A stretch of 64,000 nt of DNA from Streptomyces viridochromogenes (GCF_001270495.1 NZ_LGUR01000200.1:62001-126000); one strand, 5' to 3'; shown: positions 22,492 through 31,959, counted from the stretch's first letter. Translations and numbers: made by a program. The notes: generated from the sequence alone by a model not told the origin.

Positions 22492-23781
22492 TTACTCTCC
22501 TTCAACCCGCATGATGCTGGCGACACCCCGCACGGTGTCGAGCTTGCGCAGCGCCTCGACGGTGCCGTTGAGGGCCGCGTCGGACGCACGGTGGGTGACG
22601 ACGACGAGGGAGGCCTCGCCGTCCTTGCCCTGCTGGCGAACCGTATCGATGGACACACCGTGCTCGGCGAACACGGTCGCCACCTGGGCGAGAACACCCG
22701 GTTTGTCCGCCACGTCGAGGCTGATGTGATAGCGCGTGACGACGTCACCCATCGGAGAGACGGGCAGGGCGGCGTACGCCGACTCGCCGGGCCCCGTTGC
22801 CCCGCTGAGCCGGTTGCGGCAGACGGCGACGAGGTCGCCGAGTACGGCGGACGCGGTCGGGGAGCCGCCCGCGCCGGGGCCGTAGAACATGAGCTGACCG
22901 GAGGCGTCGGACTCCACGAACACGGCGTTGTACGCGCCGCGCACGGAGGCGAGCGGGTGGGTCAGCGGGATCATGGCGGGGTGGACCCGCGCGGTGACGG
23001 ACGCCCCGTCCTTGGCCCGCTCGCAGATGGCGAGCAGCTTGATGGTGCAGCCCATCTCCTTCGCGGAGGCGAAGTCGGCCGCGGTCACCTCGGTCATGCC
23101 CTCGCGGTAGACGTCGTCGAGACGCACGCGCGTGTGGAAGGCGATACCGGCGAGGATGGCGGCCTTGGCGGCGGCGTCGAACCCTTCGACATCGGCGGTC
23201 GGGTCGGCTTCGGCGTACCCGAGGGCGGTGGCCTCGTCGAGGGCCTCCTGATACCCGGCGCCCGTCGAGTCCATCTTGTCGAGGATGAAGTTCGTCGTGC
23301 CGTTGACGATGCCGAGCACCCGGTTGACCTTGTCGCCGGCGAGGGACTCGCGCAGCGGCCGGATCAGCGGGATGGCGCCGGCGACGGCGGCCTCGTAGTA
23401 GAGGTCCTTGCCGTTCGCTTCCGCCGCCGCGTGGAGGGCGGCGCCGTCCTGGGCGAGGAGCGCCTTGTTGGCCGACACGACGGACGCGCCGTGCTCGAAG
23501 GCGGTGGTGATGAGGGTGCGGGCGGGCTCGATGCCCCCGATGACCTCGACCACCACATCGATGTCACCACGCTTGACGAGGGCGGTGGCGTCGGTGGTGA
23601 CGAGCGCGGGGTCGATGCCCTCACGGACCTTGGACGGCCGCCGTACGGCCACCCCCGCGAGTTCCACGGGAGCCCCGATCCGGGCGGCGAGGTCGTCGGC
23701 GTGCGTCGTCATGATGCGCGCCACCTCTGAGCCGACAACTCCACAGCCCAGCAGCGCCACCTTCAGCGGACGCGTACGCAT
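22492..23781 (-). CDS. hom: Homoserine dehydrogenase
   Basis: This NAD(P)-dependent enzyme reduces aspartate semialdehyde to homoserine, the branch point to threonine and methionine. The Rossmann motif LLGCGVVGSEVA is at the N-terminus, the catalytic domain spans about residues 140-320, and a C-terminal ACT domain (about 350-429) is the usual site of threonine feedback. Two ATG codons are adjacent; I use the one at 23781 (429 residues) because a GAGG lies seven bases upstream. The frame is open 17 codons further. It forms one row with thrC and lies 161 bases after lysA. Confidence 0.95.
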   Translation of the reverse strand: MRTRPLKVALLGCGVVGSEVARIMTTHADDLAARIGAPVELAGVAVRRPSKVREGIDPALVTTDATALVKRGDIDVVVEVIGGIEPARTLITTAFEHGASVVSANKALLAQDGAALHAAAEANGKDLYYEAAVAGAIPLIRPLRESLAGDKVNRVLGIVNGTTNFILDKMDSTGAGYQEALDEATALGYAEADPTADVEGFDAAAKAAILAGIAFHTRVRLDDVYREGMTEVTAADFASAKEMGCTIKLLAICERAKDGASVTARVHPAMIPLTHPLASVRGAYNAVFVESDASGQLMFYGPGAGGSPTASAVLGDLVAVCRNRLSGATGPGESAYAALPVSPMGDVVTRYHISLDVADKPGVLAQVATVFAEHGVSIDTVRQQGKDGEASLVVVTHRASDAALNGTVEALRKLDTVRGVASIMRVEGE

Positions 23782-23914
23782 CATCCGACCTCGTTTCCTC
23801 ATACCGTCTACGGTTGCACCAGTCTCACTCACCGGACGGGACTTTCTGCCCTTCGTCCGGATCGTGAGACATCGATTTCATTTGTACGGAGGTGGATGAC
23901 AGGAGATCTTCCAC

Positions 23915-23934
23915 CCCCGGGTCCTTCTCCGGGG
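23915..23934 (-). terminator. Small hairpin after lysA
   Basis: CCCCGG and CCGGGG form a 6-bp stem with an 8-base loop directly after the lysA stop. A second inverted repeat, CCGGACG/CGTCCGG, lies about 60 bases further on. Either could be a partial terminator before hom. Confidence 0.45.
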
Positions 23935-23942
23935 TTACTTGG

Positions 23943-25334
23943 TCACCCGACGTCGAGACGCAGGAGGTCCTCCTCCGTCTCCCGGCGGACGATCACCCGG
24001 GCCTCGCCGTCGTTCACGGCGACGACGGGCGGCCGCAGCACGTGGTTGTAGTTGCTGGCCATGGACCGGCAGTAGGCACCCGTGGCCGGTACGGCAATGA
24101 GGTCACCCGGCGCCAGGTCGGCGGGAAGGAACGCGTCCTTCACGACGATGTCCCCGCTCTCGCAGTGCTTGCCGACGACGCGGGCGAGCATCGGCTCGGC
24201 GTCGCTCGTCCGGGACACCAGGGCGACGCTGTACTCGGCGTCGTACAGGGCCGTACGGATGTTGTCCGACATGCCGCCGTCGACGGAGACGTACGTCCGC
24301 AGCCCGTCGAGGGGCTTGATGGTGCCGACCTCGTAGAGCGTGAAGGCGGTGGGGCCCACGATGGCACGCCCCGGCTCGACGGAGATACGCGGCGTCCGCA
24401 GCCTGGCCGCCTCGCACTCACGCGTGACGATCTCGGTGAGCGCCTTGGCGATCTCGTGGGGTTCGCGGGGATCGTCGTCGCTGGTGTACGCGATCCCCAG
24501 CCCGCCCCCGAGGTCGATCTCGGGAAGCTCGACGCCGTGCTCGTCACGGATGTCCTTGAGCAGCCCGACGACTCGGTGGGCGGCGACCTCGAAGCCGGAC
24601 ATGTCGAAGATCTGGGACCCGATGTGGCTGTGAATCCCGATGAGCTCCAGCCCGTCGAGCCTCAGCGCACGCCGCACGGCCTCGGCCGCCTGCCCCCCGG
24701 CGAGCGGGATGCCGAACTTCTGGTCCTCGTGGGCGGTGGCGATGAACTCGTGCGTGTGCGCTTCCACGCCCACGGTGATCCGGATCTGGACGCGCTGCCG
24801 CTTGCCGAGTTCCTGCGCGATGTGGGCGACGCGGACGATCTCCTGGAAGGAGTCGAGGACGATCCGCCCGACACCGGCCTCGATGGCGCGGCGGATCTCC
24901 TCCACGGACTTGTTGTTGCCGTGGAAGGCGATGCGGTCGGCGGGCATGCCGGCCGAGAGGGCGGTGGCGAGCTCGCCCCCGGAGCACACGTCCAGGTTGA
25001 GCCCCTCCTCGTGCAGCCACCGCACGACGGCACGGGACAGGAACGCCTTGCCGGCGTAGAAGACGTCGGCGTCGGCCCCGAAGGCACCGCGCCAGGCCCG
25101 GGCACGGGCACGGAAGTCGGCCTCATCGAGGATGTACGAGGGGGTGCCGTGCTGTTCGGCGAGGGTCTTCACGTCGATGCCGCCGACGGTGACGACGCCG
25201 TCGGCATCGCGGGCGACGGTCTGGGCCCACACCTTGGGGTCGAGGGTGTTGAGGTCCGCGGGCGGGGCGGAGTAGTGGCCCTCGGGAAGGACGTCGGCGT
25301 GACGGGGCCCGGCGGGATGTGCGGAACGGCTCAT
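23943..25334 (-). CDS. lysA: Diaminopimelate decarboxylase
   Basis: This PLP enzyme makes lysine by decarboxylating meso-diaminopimelate, the last step of lysine synthesis and a drain on the wall precursor. The 463 residues contain the PLP lysine in [12 protein letters not shown] (about residue 95), a glycine-rich GGGLGIAYT loop, and the second-domain EPGRAIVG and CESGD motifs that complete the active site across the dimer. The start ATG at 25334 is 17 bases after the nrtL stop. Gene order nrtL-lysA-hom-thrC-thrB groups the aspartate-family pathway. Confidence 0.96.
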   Translation of the reverse strand: MSRSAHPAGPRHADVLPEGHYSAPPADLNTLDPKVWAQTVARDADGVVTVGGIDVKTLAEQHGTPSYILDEADFRARARAWRGAFGADADVFYAGKAFLSRAVVRWLHEEGLNLDVCSGGELATALSAGMPADRIAFHGNNKSVEEIRRAIEAGVGRIVLDSFQEIVRVAHIAQELGKRQRVQIRITVGVEAHTHEFIATAHEDQKFGIPLAGGQAAEAVRRALRLDGLELIGIHSHIGSQIFDMSGFEVAAHRVVGLLKDIRDEHGVELPEIDLGGGLGIAYTSDDDPREPHEIAKALTEIVTRECEAARLRTPRISVEPGRAIVGPTAFTLYEVGTIKPLDGLRTYVSVDGGMSDNIRTALYDAEYSVALVSRTSDAEPMLARVVGKHCESGDIVVKDAFLPADLAPGDLIAVPATGAYCRSMASNYNHVLRPPVVAVNDGEARVIVRRETEEDLLRLDVG

Positions 25335-25351
25335 GACTGGCGTGTGCTCTC

Positions 25352-26527
25352 TCAGAGGTGATCGGGTGCGTCGATGCCGAGCAGGGACAGGCCACCGGCC
25401 AGCACCGTCCCGGCGGCTTCGGCGAGCGCGAGCCGGGCGCGGTGGGTGGCCGAGGGTTTCTCCGCACCGCGGGGAAGGACGGCGGGCACGAGCGCCAGCA
25501 CGGCATCGGCGACGGTGACGAGATGCCGGGCGAGACGGTCGGGAGCGCGGTGGGCAGCCGCCTGGGCCAGGACACGGGGATGATCCGCGAGCAGGGCGAC
25601 GACTTCATGCCGTACGTCCCCGGGTTCGGCGTCGAACCCCAGGTCGGCGGCGTTGCGGCTGAGGGCCCGGGTGCGGGCGTGGGCGTACCGGACGCGGAAG
25701 AGGGGGTTGCCCTCGCGCTGGACGAGGTGATCGTCGCTGATACGGGGCCGGTCGTGACCGGCGGGGTACAGCAGGGCCCAGCGGGCGGCGTCGCGGCCGA
25801 GCGGGAGGGGGTCGGCAGGCGCCGGCACGGGCCGTACGCCGACTTCCAGGGGAGCCGGGGATTCAGCCGTGCCGTGAACATCGACGCGCACGCCGAGGAC
25901 GGCCTCCCATTCCGCCTCGGGCCGGGCCTCGCAGCTGGTGCGGACGAGGGCGCCCTGAGAGCGCAGAAGACGGGCGACGGCGTCCATGACGACGACGGCA
26001 CGGATCTCGTGGGCGCAGTGCAGCTGACGAATCTGGCCGTAGAGCGGGTCAGGCCCGAGGTACCGGTCAGGCCCGAGGTACCGGTCAGGCCCGTGAGGCC
26101 CGTTGGTTCCGCGAGGTCCGTGAGATCCCTGAGGTCCTTGAGGCGTGTGATCCGTGTGATCCGTGTGATCCCCGTGAGGTCCGTCGGCGAACCCGTACCG
26201 GGTTCCGCGCCGCATGATCTCCTCGACCAGAGCCGCGGGCGCGGTGTCCAGCAGGCTGATGTTGATGAAACCGGGACCGGTGACGACGACGTCGGCGACG
26301 CCGTCCGCGTCGGCCAGGTGCGGTCGCAGGATCTCCGCGACACGCAGCGACGGTTCTCCGGCCGGGCGGGCGAGCTGGAGGGCGATGTTGGTGGCGTAGT
26401 CGCCACAGCCACCGGGCCCGGGAGCGGTGACCACGGCACGCTCCGGCACGGTGACGCGCAGCTCCCCCTCGTCGACAGCACGACGCACCGCGCGCAGCAC
26501 GGTACGGGAGAGCTCGACGGGGGTCAC
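25352..26527 (-). CDS. nrtL: ArgS-related anticodon-binding-type protein (NrtL-like)
   Basis: This protein resembles arginyl-tRNA synthetase without its catalytic core. An Add-type N-terminal domain (about residues 1-85, with the ArgS-like [12 protein letters not shown] and FINISLL segments) and a DALR helical C-terminal domain (about 280-391) remain. No HIGH or KMSKS signature is visible, so aminoacylation is unlikely and the role is unknown. A Gly/His/Pro/Asp-rich linker near residues 110-165 is encoded by short tandem repeats. I chose the GTG at 26527 (391 residues); the frame extends upstream through proline-rich sequence without homology. The gene lies directly before lysA in the same direction. 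Confidence 0.8.
   Translation of the reverse strand: MTPVELSRTVLRAVRRAVDEGELRVTVPERAVVTAPGPGGCGDYATNIALQLARPAGEPSLRVAEILRPHLADADGVADVVVTGPGFINISLLDTAPAALVEEIMRRGTRYGFADGPHGDHTDHTDHTPQGPQGSHGPRGTNGPHGPDRYLGPDRYLGPDPLYGQIRQLHCAHEIRAVVVMDAVARLLRSQGALVRTSCEARPEAEWEAVLGVRVDVHGTAESPAPLEVGVRPVPAPADPLPLGRDAARWALLYPAGHDRPRISDDHLVQREGNPLFRVRYAHARTRALSRNAADLGFDAEPGDVRHEVVALLADHPRVLAQAAAHRAPDRLARHLVTVADAVLALVPAVLPRGAEKPSATHRARLALAEAAGTVLAGGLSLLGIDAPDHL
26048..26171. repeat. Short tandem repeats inside nrtL
   Basis: An 18-bp unit GTCAGGCCCGAGGTACCG is repeated 2.5 times (26048-26093), and GTGTGATCC is repeated three times (26145-26171), with degenerate 9-mers between. Both unit lengths are multiples of three, so copy-number change keeps the frame. 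Confidence 0.75.
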
Positions 26528-26624
26528 GGGACAAGCGTAGGGGAGGAGGGGGGTGGGTATGCGAACGGGTTTGGGCGGGTCCCGGGATGTGGACGGCACG
26601 GGGTGCTGGGGATGCGGTGCGGTG

Positions 26625-27191
26625 TCAGCCGCCGGTGCGGCCGGCGGCCTCTCCGGCCGCACCGAGGACACCCCCGACGACGGCAGCGTCCGTGCCCCTG
26701 CCCCGATCCCTGTCCCGATCCCTGTCGCTGCCCCTGTCCGCCGCGCTGTCCGCGCCGCTGCCCTCTCCCCCGCCTTCGCGCTCGCCGCCGCGTTCCGCGC
26801 TCCGTACCCCGTTCGGGTTCCGCTCGCTCAATCGCCGTACGAGGCTGACGAGTTCGGCGGGCTCGAAGGGCTTGGCGAGGAAGGCGTCGACACCGACATC
26901 GACGCCGGTGTCGACCTCGTACTGGGTGCAGGCGCTGACGATGGCGAGGGGAAGGTCGCGGGTACTAGGGTCGGCGCGCAGGCGCGCGGCGGTACGCAGT
27001 CCGTCGAGGCGGGGCATGACCACGTCCAGGGTGATCACATCGGGGCGTACCTGATGAACGACTTCCAGACACTCGGCACCATCGGCCGCGGTCACCACCT
27101 CGAACCCCTCCAGCTCGAGATTGACCCTGATCAGCTGCCGGATGACCTTGTTGTCGTCCACAACAAGCACCCGGCCCGACGCGCCTGACAC
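26625..27191 (-). CDS. Single-receiver response regulator
   Basis: This is a CheY-like receiver protein without an output domain. The receiver (about residues 5-125) has the acidic pair in VLVVDDNK, the phosphorylated Asp in VITLDVVMPRLDG, and the conserved Lys in FLAKPFEP. The C-terminal 60 residues are low complexity (Arg, Asp, Gly, Ala). Such proteins act by protein-protein contact after phosphorylation. The start is uncertain: the GTG at 27191 lies just before the receiver fold, and the frame opens 24 codons earlier. It is divergent from the tRNA-Arg gene and 97 bases upstream of nrtL. No kinase gene is adjacent. Confidence 0.85.
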   Translation of the reverse strand: MSGASGRVLVVDDNKVIRQLIRVNLELEGFEVVTAADGAECLEVVHQVRPDVITLDVVMPRLDGLRTAARLRADPSTRDLPLAIVSACTQYEVDTGVDVGVDAFLAKPFEPAELVSLVRRLSERNPNGVRSAERGGEREGGGEGSGADSAADRGSDRDRDRDRGRGTDAAVVGGVLGAAGEAAGRTGG

Positions 27192-27365
27192 AACTCGAGA
27201 GTAGGTCGGGACCGGCCACCGCGTCCGGCTTTTCCCCACTTCCGCCCCCTGCGGGGGAGCCACCCCAGGTCACGCCCGGTGCCACGGCCCCGGAAACCCG
27301 TTCATGAACACCACCCAAGAGCTGGTAGGGTTCTACCCGTCGCCGCCGAGCAAGGCGCCCGACAC

Positions 27366-27437
27366 GCCCCCGTAGCTCAGGGGATAGAGCAACGGCCTCC
27401 GGAGCCGTGTGCGCAGGTTCGAATCCTGCCGGGGGCA
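27366..27437 (+). tRNA. tRNA-Arg (anticodon CCG)
   Basis: A 72-base cloverleaf can be drawn. The acceptor stem is GCCCCCG/CGGGGGC with discriminator A, and the D arm is GCTC/GAGC. The anticodon arm ACGGC/GCCGT has loop CTCCGGA and so anticodon CCG. The T arm is GCAGG TTCGAAT CCTGC. CCA is not encoded. Its 3' 42 bases plus one are repeated at 33979-34021, so it serves as an attachment site. Confidence 0.97.
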
Positions 27438-27438
27438 C
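27396..27438 (+). repeat. attL: 43-bp direct repeat in the 3' half of tRNA-Arg
   Basis: This 43-bp sequence covers the anticodon loop to the end of the tRNA gene plus one base. It is repeated without mismatch at 33979-34021. Integrases that use tRNA genes recreate the 3' end in this way. Confidence 0.93.
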
Positions 27439-27490
27439 AGAAGCCGGAACAGCGCGATCAACCCGCTGACCAGCCAAAGTGCCAGACATC

Positions 27491-27525
27491 AAGAGCCGGA
27501 CCTAGTCCTACTGGGTCCGGTTCTT
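27491..27525 (+). terminator. Terminator after tRNA-Arg, supplied by the element
   Basis: AAGAGCCGGACC pairs with GGTCCGGTTCTT (12 bp with one G-T pair) around an 11-base loop, about 55 bases past the tRNA. It replaces the native terminator, which was displaced to 34075-34107 by integration. Confidence 0.75.
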
Positions 27526-27656
27526 TGTCGTTGTCACGCACTGATCGCGAGTGAGCAGCGAGTGAGTTCCACCCGCCTCAAGAGGCAGGTACACCAACAG
27601 TGATCCTTTCGTATGCACTTGGTCTCGCGGGCCGTTGACTCCTTTGAACTCCAGGT

Positions 27657-28350
27657 TCAGGAAGTGGCCTGGCTGCGCTCTCGGCCACGTGCGGGCGCGA
27701 CCGCTTCGCGGCGCAGTGCGCGGTCCGGATTCGCCGCGTGCAAGTGCCCGACGGACTCCAGCATCGGCAGATCGGTCGCCGAGTCGCTGTAGGCGTAACA
27801 GCGCGGCAGGTCGTACCCCTCGGACGCGGCCAGCTCCTTGACCGCCTCGGCCTTCGTCGGCCCGTAGGCGTAGTACTCCACCTCCCCGGTGAAGCAGCCG
27901 TCGTCGCCCACGACCATGCGCGTGGCCACCACGCGGTCGGCGCCGAGTAGCTCACCGATCGGCTCGACCACCTCGGCACCCGACGTGGACACGATCACGA
28001 CGTCGCGCCCGGCCGTGTGGTGCTCCTCGATGAGGGACGCGGCCTCGTCGTAGATGATCGGGTCGTGCAGGGTCTCGGCGACGATTTCCTTCACCTGCTG
28101 GACGTTCCAGCAGGTGACACAGTGCGGACAGGTACTCGCGGGTGCGCTCCATCTAATCGTGGTCCATGCCGCCGACCATGACGACGAACTGGGCATAGGC
28201 GGTACGCAAGGCGGCCCTGCGGTTGATCCGTCCGCCTTGATAGAACGACTTACTGAACGTGAGCGTGCTCGACTTCGCAATGACCGTCTTGTCCAGGTCA
28301 AAGAAGGCCGCTGTGCGGGGCAAGGAGTGGTTTTCCACGACCCTGAGCAT
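27657..28350 (-). pseudogene. Broken HAD-IB (SerB-like) phosphatase gene
   Basis: Pieces of one HAD phosphatase occur in three frames. The N-terminal part (28350 to about 28155) contains motif I FFDLDKTVI. A short second piece, MERTREYLSALC, starts at 28152. The C-terminal part (about 28110 to 27657) contains VIVSTSGAEVVEPIGE and the DSATDLP motif III. At least two frameshifts and a small deletion separate them, and the normal C-terminal end is replaced by unrelated residues. The intact family is common in Streptomyces, so this is probably a partial copy of a chromosomal gene brought in by, or rearranged with, the element. No functional product is expected. Confidence 0.85.
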
Positions 28351-28431
28351 AGGTTTGCCTGAGAGGGCTCTCGGGTACACCATGGAAGCCACCGGGTCAC
28401 CCGGATGGCCTAGGTCGCCTGAATGAAAAAT

Positions 28432-28461
28432 GGCGGCCCCCTGCTGTAACAGGAGGCCGCC
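28432..28461 (-). terminator. Hairpin with T run (minus strand)
   Basis: GGCGGCC-CCTG pairs with CAGG-GGCCGCC around a 6-base loop with one internal mismatch. On the minus strand it is followed by ATTTTTC, the form of a classical intrinsic terminator. It lies between the small membrane protein and the HAD pseudogene. Confidence 0.7.
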
Positions 28462-28504
28462 CGGAGTGGCTTATCACAGCTCCCTAGAAGGGAAAGCCCT
28501 CTCC

Positions 28505-28768
28505 ATGTCTCATTCTACGATGGATGGCCACGAAAGCCCAGGCGAACCGTCGCCAGTCCAACCGCCTTGGCCGACTCGACACCGGAATCTGCTGGTCATC
28601 AGCGTGTTGGCTGTGGCAGGAGTTCTCTGCGTGCTCGTGTTCGCGGGGGTTCTTGGTGCAGAACAGACGTCGGCCGCAGCTGCGATTGCAGGGGTCGGAA
28701 CAGCGACGGTATTGACAATCTGTAATTGGCAGAGCCGCGGCGACAATGCCGGTCGAAATTCAGAATAA
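28505..28768 (+). CDS. Small two-helix membrane protein in the integrated element
   Basis: I do not recognise this family. The 87-residue product has a polar, proline-rich N-terminus (residues 1-27), a hydrophobic helix (about 30-50) and a second one (about 55-73), and a short polar tail. The ATG at 28505 follows a purine stretch (GAAGGGAAAG); the frame is open 25 codons earlier. It is followed by a perfect 10-bp hairpin, so it looks like a complete unit. Proteins of this shape are frequent in actinobacterial integrative elements, but no function can be assigned. Confidence 0.55.
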   Translation: MSHSTMDGHESPGEPSPVQPPWPTRHRNLLVISVLAVAGVLCVLVFAGVLGAEQTSAAAAIAGVGTATVLTICNWQSRGDNAGRNSE

Positions 28769-28814
28769 CTTCCGCTGAATTAGCGTGTACCGCTAGTCGC
28801 GCAACGCGCGTAAA

Positions 28815-28850
28815 TCCCCGGATCGAAATCTATCGATAAAGATCCGGGGA
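28815..28850 (+). terminator. Hairpin after the small membrane protein
   Basis: TCCCCGGATC and GATCCGGGGA form a perfect 10-bp stem with a 16-base loop, 47 bases after the stop. It also lies about 100 bases past the integrase stop on the other strand and may serve both. Confidence 0.7.
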
Positions 28851-28951
28851 CTTTCATTGCGTTCCCCTTAGGTGCATCTTGAGCAATTTCCGGTCGCGCT
28901 TTCTGTTTCCCCGACCCTGCATGACTTGAGTACGTAAATTTACAGTCGACC

Positions 28952-29573
28952 TTAGTCGTCTTCTCCCCAGCCCATCGCCCTCTCGATCTTCCTATTATTC
29001 AGCTCCTCGTGGCCGTCGATGCATCCCTCATATCGGCGATGGATGACCTCGGGAGAGTTGCCCGCACGGCGGGCCACCTCGGCTACCGGAACCCCTGCGT
29101 TCAGCCAGTTCGTGATGCAGGTATGCCGCAGGTCGTACGGCCGCCGCCCGAGCAGGGAAGTCACCTTGTCCGGTGGGAGCCCGATCGGCCGGGCCTCCTG
29201 CCAGACCCGCCAGTAACTAAAGGTACCTAGCACGTCGCCGCGCTCGTTCTGGAAGATCCGGCCATCCTTGGCCCGGCCGAACTCCTTAATGTGCGCACGA
29301 AGGATCTCAACCAGCAAGGGCGGTGCGGGCACAGGTCTATCCGAGTTGACCTCGCGGGCTTTCAAGCCCCGCTTGTCGTGGCGCTTCCCTGAGTCAGTCC
29401 ACTTCTTGCCGGACACAGGGCGTGTCTCTCGCAGGGTGAGAGTGCCCCATCCCATCTCGGGGAGGTAGCAGTCTTCCTCGCGCAGCCCAACCACTTCGGC
29501 CGGCCGCATGGCGGCATAGAGCTGGCAAGCAAAGAAGGCCACGAGTCGCCGCCCTCGGTTCCGCGGACCTAAG
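28952..29573 (-). pseudogene. Tyrosine recombinase (integrase), C-terminal remnant
   Basis: Only the catalytic half of the element's integrase remains. It begins inside the catalytic domain at the junction with the transposon (GPRNRGRRLVAFFACQL). It shows the first arginine in AAMRPAEVVGL, the RPYDLRHTCITNWL box and the tyrosine in HRRYEGC. The second conserved histidine position reads Arg (VARRAGNS). The N-terminal DNA-binding part is missing. It is not found on the far side of the transposon at 32665 either, so sequence was deleted as well as interrupted. The frame reads on into the transposon end and gives a meaningless N-terminus. Confidence 0.85.
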
Positions 29574-29615
29574 GGCTGTCCCGTAAGTGATCTTGATGCG
29601 CGATGGTCTTGGGCT

Positions 29616-30386
29616 GTGGCTGGTGTGATCACGGCGTCGGAGCCGTCTTGGATAGCCCCGTTCACCGGGCTGAGCCCGCGCACCTTCGGCAAGTTGGTGA
29701 CTCAGCTGCGCCGAGAGGGTGCCGACGCGCCGGGCCGTGGTCGGCCTGGAAGCTCCCTCTTCAGGACCGGGTGCTGCTGGTGGCCGCTTACTGGCGCACC
29801 AACCTGACACTGAGGCAGCTGGCGCCGTTGTTCGGGGGTGTCGAAGTCGGCGGCGGGCCGGGTCATCGACCACCTCGGACCGAAGCTCGCGCTCCCGCCG
29901 CGGTGCCGATTTCGCGCGAACGCCGTGCTGATCGTGGACGGCACCCTGGTGCCGACCCGCGATCACAGCGTGGCCGAGCAGTCAAAGAACTATCGGTATT
30001 CGACGAACCATCAGGTGGGCGTCGACGCCGACACCCGGCTGGTGGTCGTGATCGGCCGGCCACTGCCGGGCAACCGCAACGACTGCCGTGCCTGGGCCGA
30101 GTCCGGCGCGAAGGACGCCGTCGGGAAGACCGTAACGATCGCCGACGGCGGCTACCGCGGAACGGGACTGATCATCCCTCACCGCCGCACCAGCGCGGGC
30201 GAAGAACTCCCCGGCTGGAAGCAGGCACACAACAAAAGCCACAAACAGGTCCGGGCCCGCGTCGAGCACGTCTTCGCGCGCATGAAGACCTGGAAGATCT
30301 TGCGTGACTGCCGCCTCCGCGGCGACGGCGTGCACCACGCGATGCGCGGCATCGCCCGCCTGCATAACCTCAACGTCACCGGATAG
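29616..30386 (+). pseudogene. IS5-family transposase, frame broken twice
   Basis: This is a DDE transposase of the IS5 group. The N-terminal part (from 29616) and the C-terminal part (from 29838) are in the same frame, but about 90 bases between them read in another frame. A base seems lost near 29745 (CGGCCTGG) and one gained in the G5 run at 29834-29838. The catalytic residues remain: Asp in VDGTLVPT, Asp in IADGGYRG and Glu in RARVEHVFARMK. Either the gene is inactive or the two homopolymer changes are sequencing errors. Ends: inverted repeat at 29573 on the left. Confidence 0.85.
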
Positions 30387-30418
30387 GCGAACGAGCCGGC
30401 CCACGGCCGGTCCCGGGG

Positions 30419-31342
30419 TCACTTCATCTGCCGGCGGGCTTGTTTCACCTCGCCGTCGATGGCCCAGGCGTCGGCCACCGGTCCGAGGTGGCCGAGCTTG
30501 TCGGGGTTGATCACCGAGCGGATGGTCTGGATCTGCCCGTCGAGCACGTCGAGGGCCAGGGCATGGAGGACCTTGCCGTCCCTGTCTCGGAAAATGGCGC
30601 CGGGCTGGCCGTTGACCTCGTGCGGCTCGAACGTCACGTCGATCCGGGCCAGCAGCGGGAAAACGGAGGCCAGCAGCCGGGCCACGCTCTCGGCGCCGAT
30701 GACGGCCCTGGCCAGCTGCGGGGCCTTGCCGCCGCCGTCCCCGACCATCTGCACGTCGGCGGCCAGCAGATCCCGCAGGCCGGCGACATCGCCTTCGCGG
30801 AGGGCGTCGAAGAACCGCGTCGCCAGCTCCTGCCGCTCCTGACGGTCCGCTTCGAACCGCGGCCGCCCGGCCTCCATGTGCCGCCGCGCCCGTACCAGCA
30901 GCTGCCGGCACGCAGCCTCCGAACGCCCCACCGCCGAGGCGACGTCGTCGAACCCGAAACCGAACACCTCCCGCAGCACGAACACCGACCGCTCCAGCGG
31001 GCTCAGCCGCTCCAGAAGCAGCAGCGCCGCCATCGACACCGAGTCGGCCAGCTCCGCCGAGCGCGCCGGATCCTGATACGGATCACTCAGCAGTGGCTCG
31101 GGGAACCACGGGCCCACGTACTCCTCCCGCCGCACCCGCGCGGAGCGCAGCACGTCGATCGAGATCCGCGTCACCGTGGCGGACAGAAACGCCTTGACCG
31201 ACGTGGGAAGGGTCGTCGAGCCATCGAAGCGCAGCCATGTCTCCTGCACCGCGTCCTCGGCCTCGCTCACGCTGCCCAGAATCCGGTAAGCGATCGAGAA
31301 AAGCAGTGGCCGCAGCTCCTCGAACTCGTCGACCTTGTTCAC
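30419..31342 (-). CDS. ECF41-type RNA polymerase sigma factor
   Basis: This is an extracytoplasmic-function sigma factor with region 2 (about residues 8-75), region 4 (about 110-165) and a C-terminal SnoaL-like domain (about 175-300) that in this group replaces an anti-sigma factor. The three signatures of group ECF41 can be seen: WFPEP between regions 2 and 4, DGGGK in the SnoaL domain, and NPDKL near the C-terminus. The GTG start at 31342 has a G-rich site upstream. ECF41 sigmas usually sit next to the gene they control, a carboxymuconolactone decarboxylase-like or oxidoreductase gene. Here that is the next gene upstream, and both target promoters can be found (32000-32098). Confidence 0.93.
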   Translation of the reverse strand: MNKVDEFEELRPLLFSIAYRILGSVSEAEDAVQETWLRFDGSTTLPTSVKAFLSATVTRISIDVLRSARVRREEYVGPWFPEPLLSDPYQDPARSAELADSVSMAALLLLERLSPLERSVFVLREVFGFGFDDVASAVGRSEAACRQLLVRARRHMEAGRPRFEADRQERQELATRFFDALREGDVAGLRDLLAADVQMVGDGGGKAPQLARAVIGAESVARLLASVFPLLARIDVTFEPHEVNGQPGAIFRDRDGKVLHALALDVLDGQIQTIRSVINPDKLGHLGPVADAWAIDGEVKQARRQMK

Positions 31343-31485
31343 GCCGCATCCCCCTTGAGGTCTTCCCGCCCGGCCGTATCTCCCGGCGCGGGCCAGTTCT
31401 GGTGATCTTGCGGTCCGTCAACGGGGCTGTGCAACACCCCCGCGCCCGGGGTGACAGTGCCCCGGGCGGCTCATCGATGGCCAAA

Positions 31486-31959
31486 TCAGTGGAACTGCCC
31501 GACCTCGTAGTCGCCGGCCGGCTGCTGGGCGATGATGTTCAGCCGGTTCGCCGTGTTCATGAAAGAGACCAGGACCACCAGGGCAGTGAGCTGCTCCTCG
31601 TCGAAGTGCTTCGCGGCACGCGCCCAGACCTCGTCGCTGACCCCGCCGGCCGCGTCCGCAACCCGGGTCCCCTGCTCCGCCAGCTCCAGCGCGGCACGCT
31701 CGGCCTCTGTGAAGACCGTGGCCTCCCGCCACGCCGTCACCAGGTTCAGCCGCACCGAGTTCTCGCCGGCCGCGGCGGCCTCCTTGGTGTGCATGTCGAT
31801 GCAGACGGCGCAGCCGTTGATCTGGCTCACGCGCAGGGCCACGAGTTCCTGTGTCGCGGCCGCCAGCGGCGAGTCCTTGAGCGTCTTGCCCGCCGACATG
31901 AGGTGCTTGAGGGCTTTTGCGGCGGTCGGGCTGGCGAAGTAGTTCAGTCGCGCGTCCAT
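31486..31959 (-). CDS. Carboxymuconolactone decarboxylase family (AhpD-like) protein
   Basis: This is a small all-helical protein of 157 residues with the redox-active CxxC and following His (CAVCIDMH, about residues 50-57), as in AhpD alkylhydroperoxidases. The family acts in peroxide reduction or other thiol chemistry; the substrate here is unknown. It is the classic partner gene of ECF41 sigma factors and lies 143 bases upstream of one, in the same direction. A perfect ECF41-type promoter (TGTCACA-N16-CGTC) ends about 40 bases before its ATG. This gap-free logic makes it the probable main target of the sigma factor. Confidence 0.9.
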   Translation of the reverse strand: MDARLNYFASPTAAKALKHLMSAGKTLKDSPLAAATQELVALRVSQINGCAVCIDMHTKEAAAAGENSVRLNLVTAWREATVFTEAERAALELAEQGTRVADAAGGVSDEVWARAAKHFDEEQLTALVVLVSFMNTANRLNIIAQQPAGDYEVGQFH

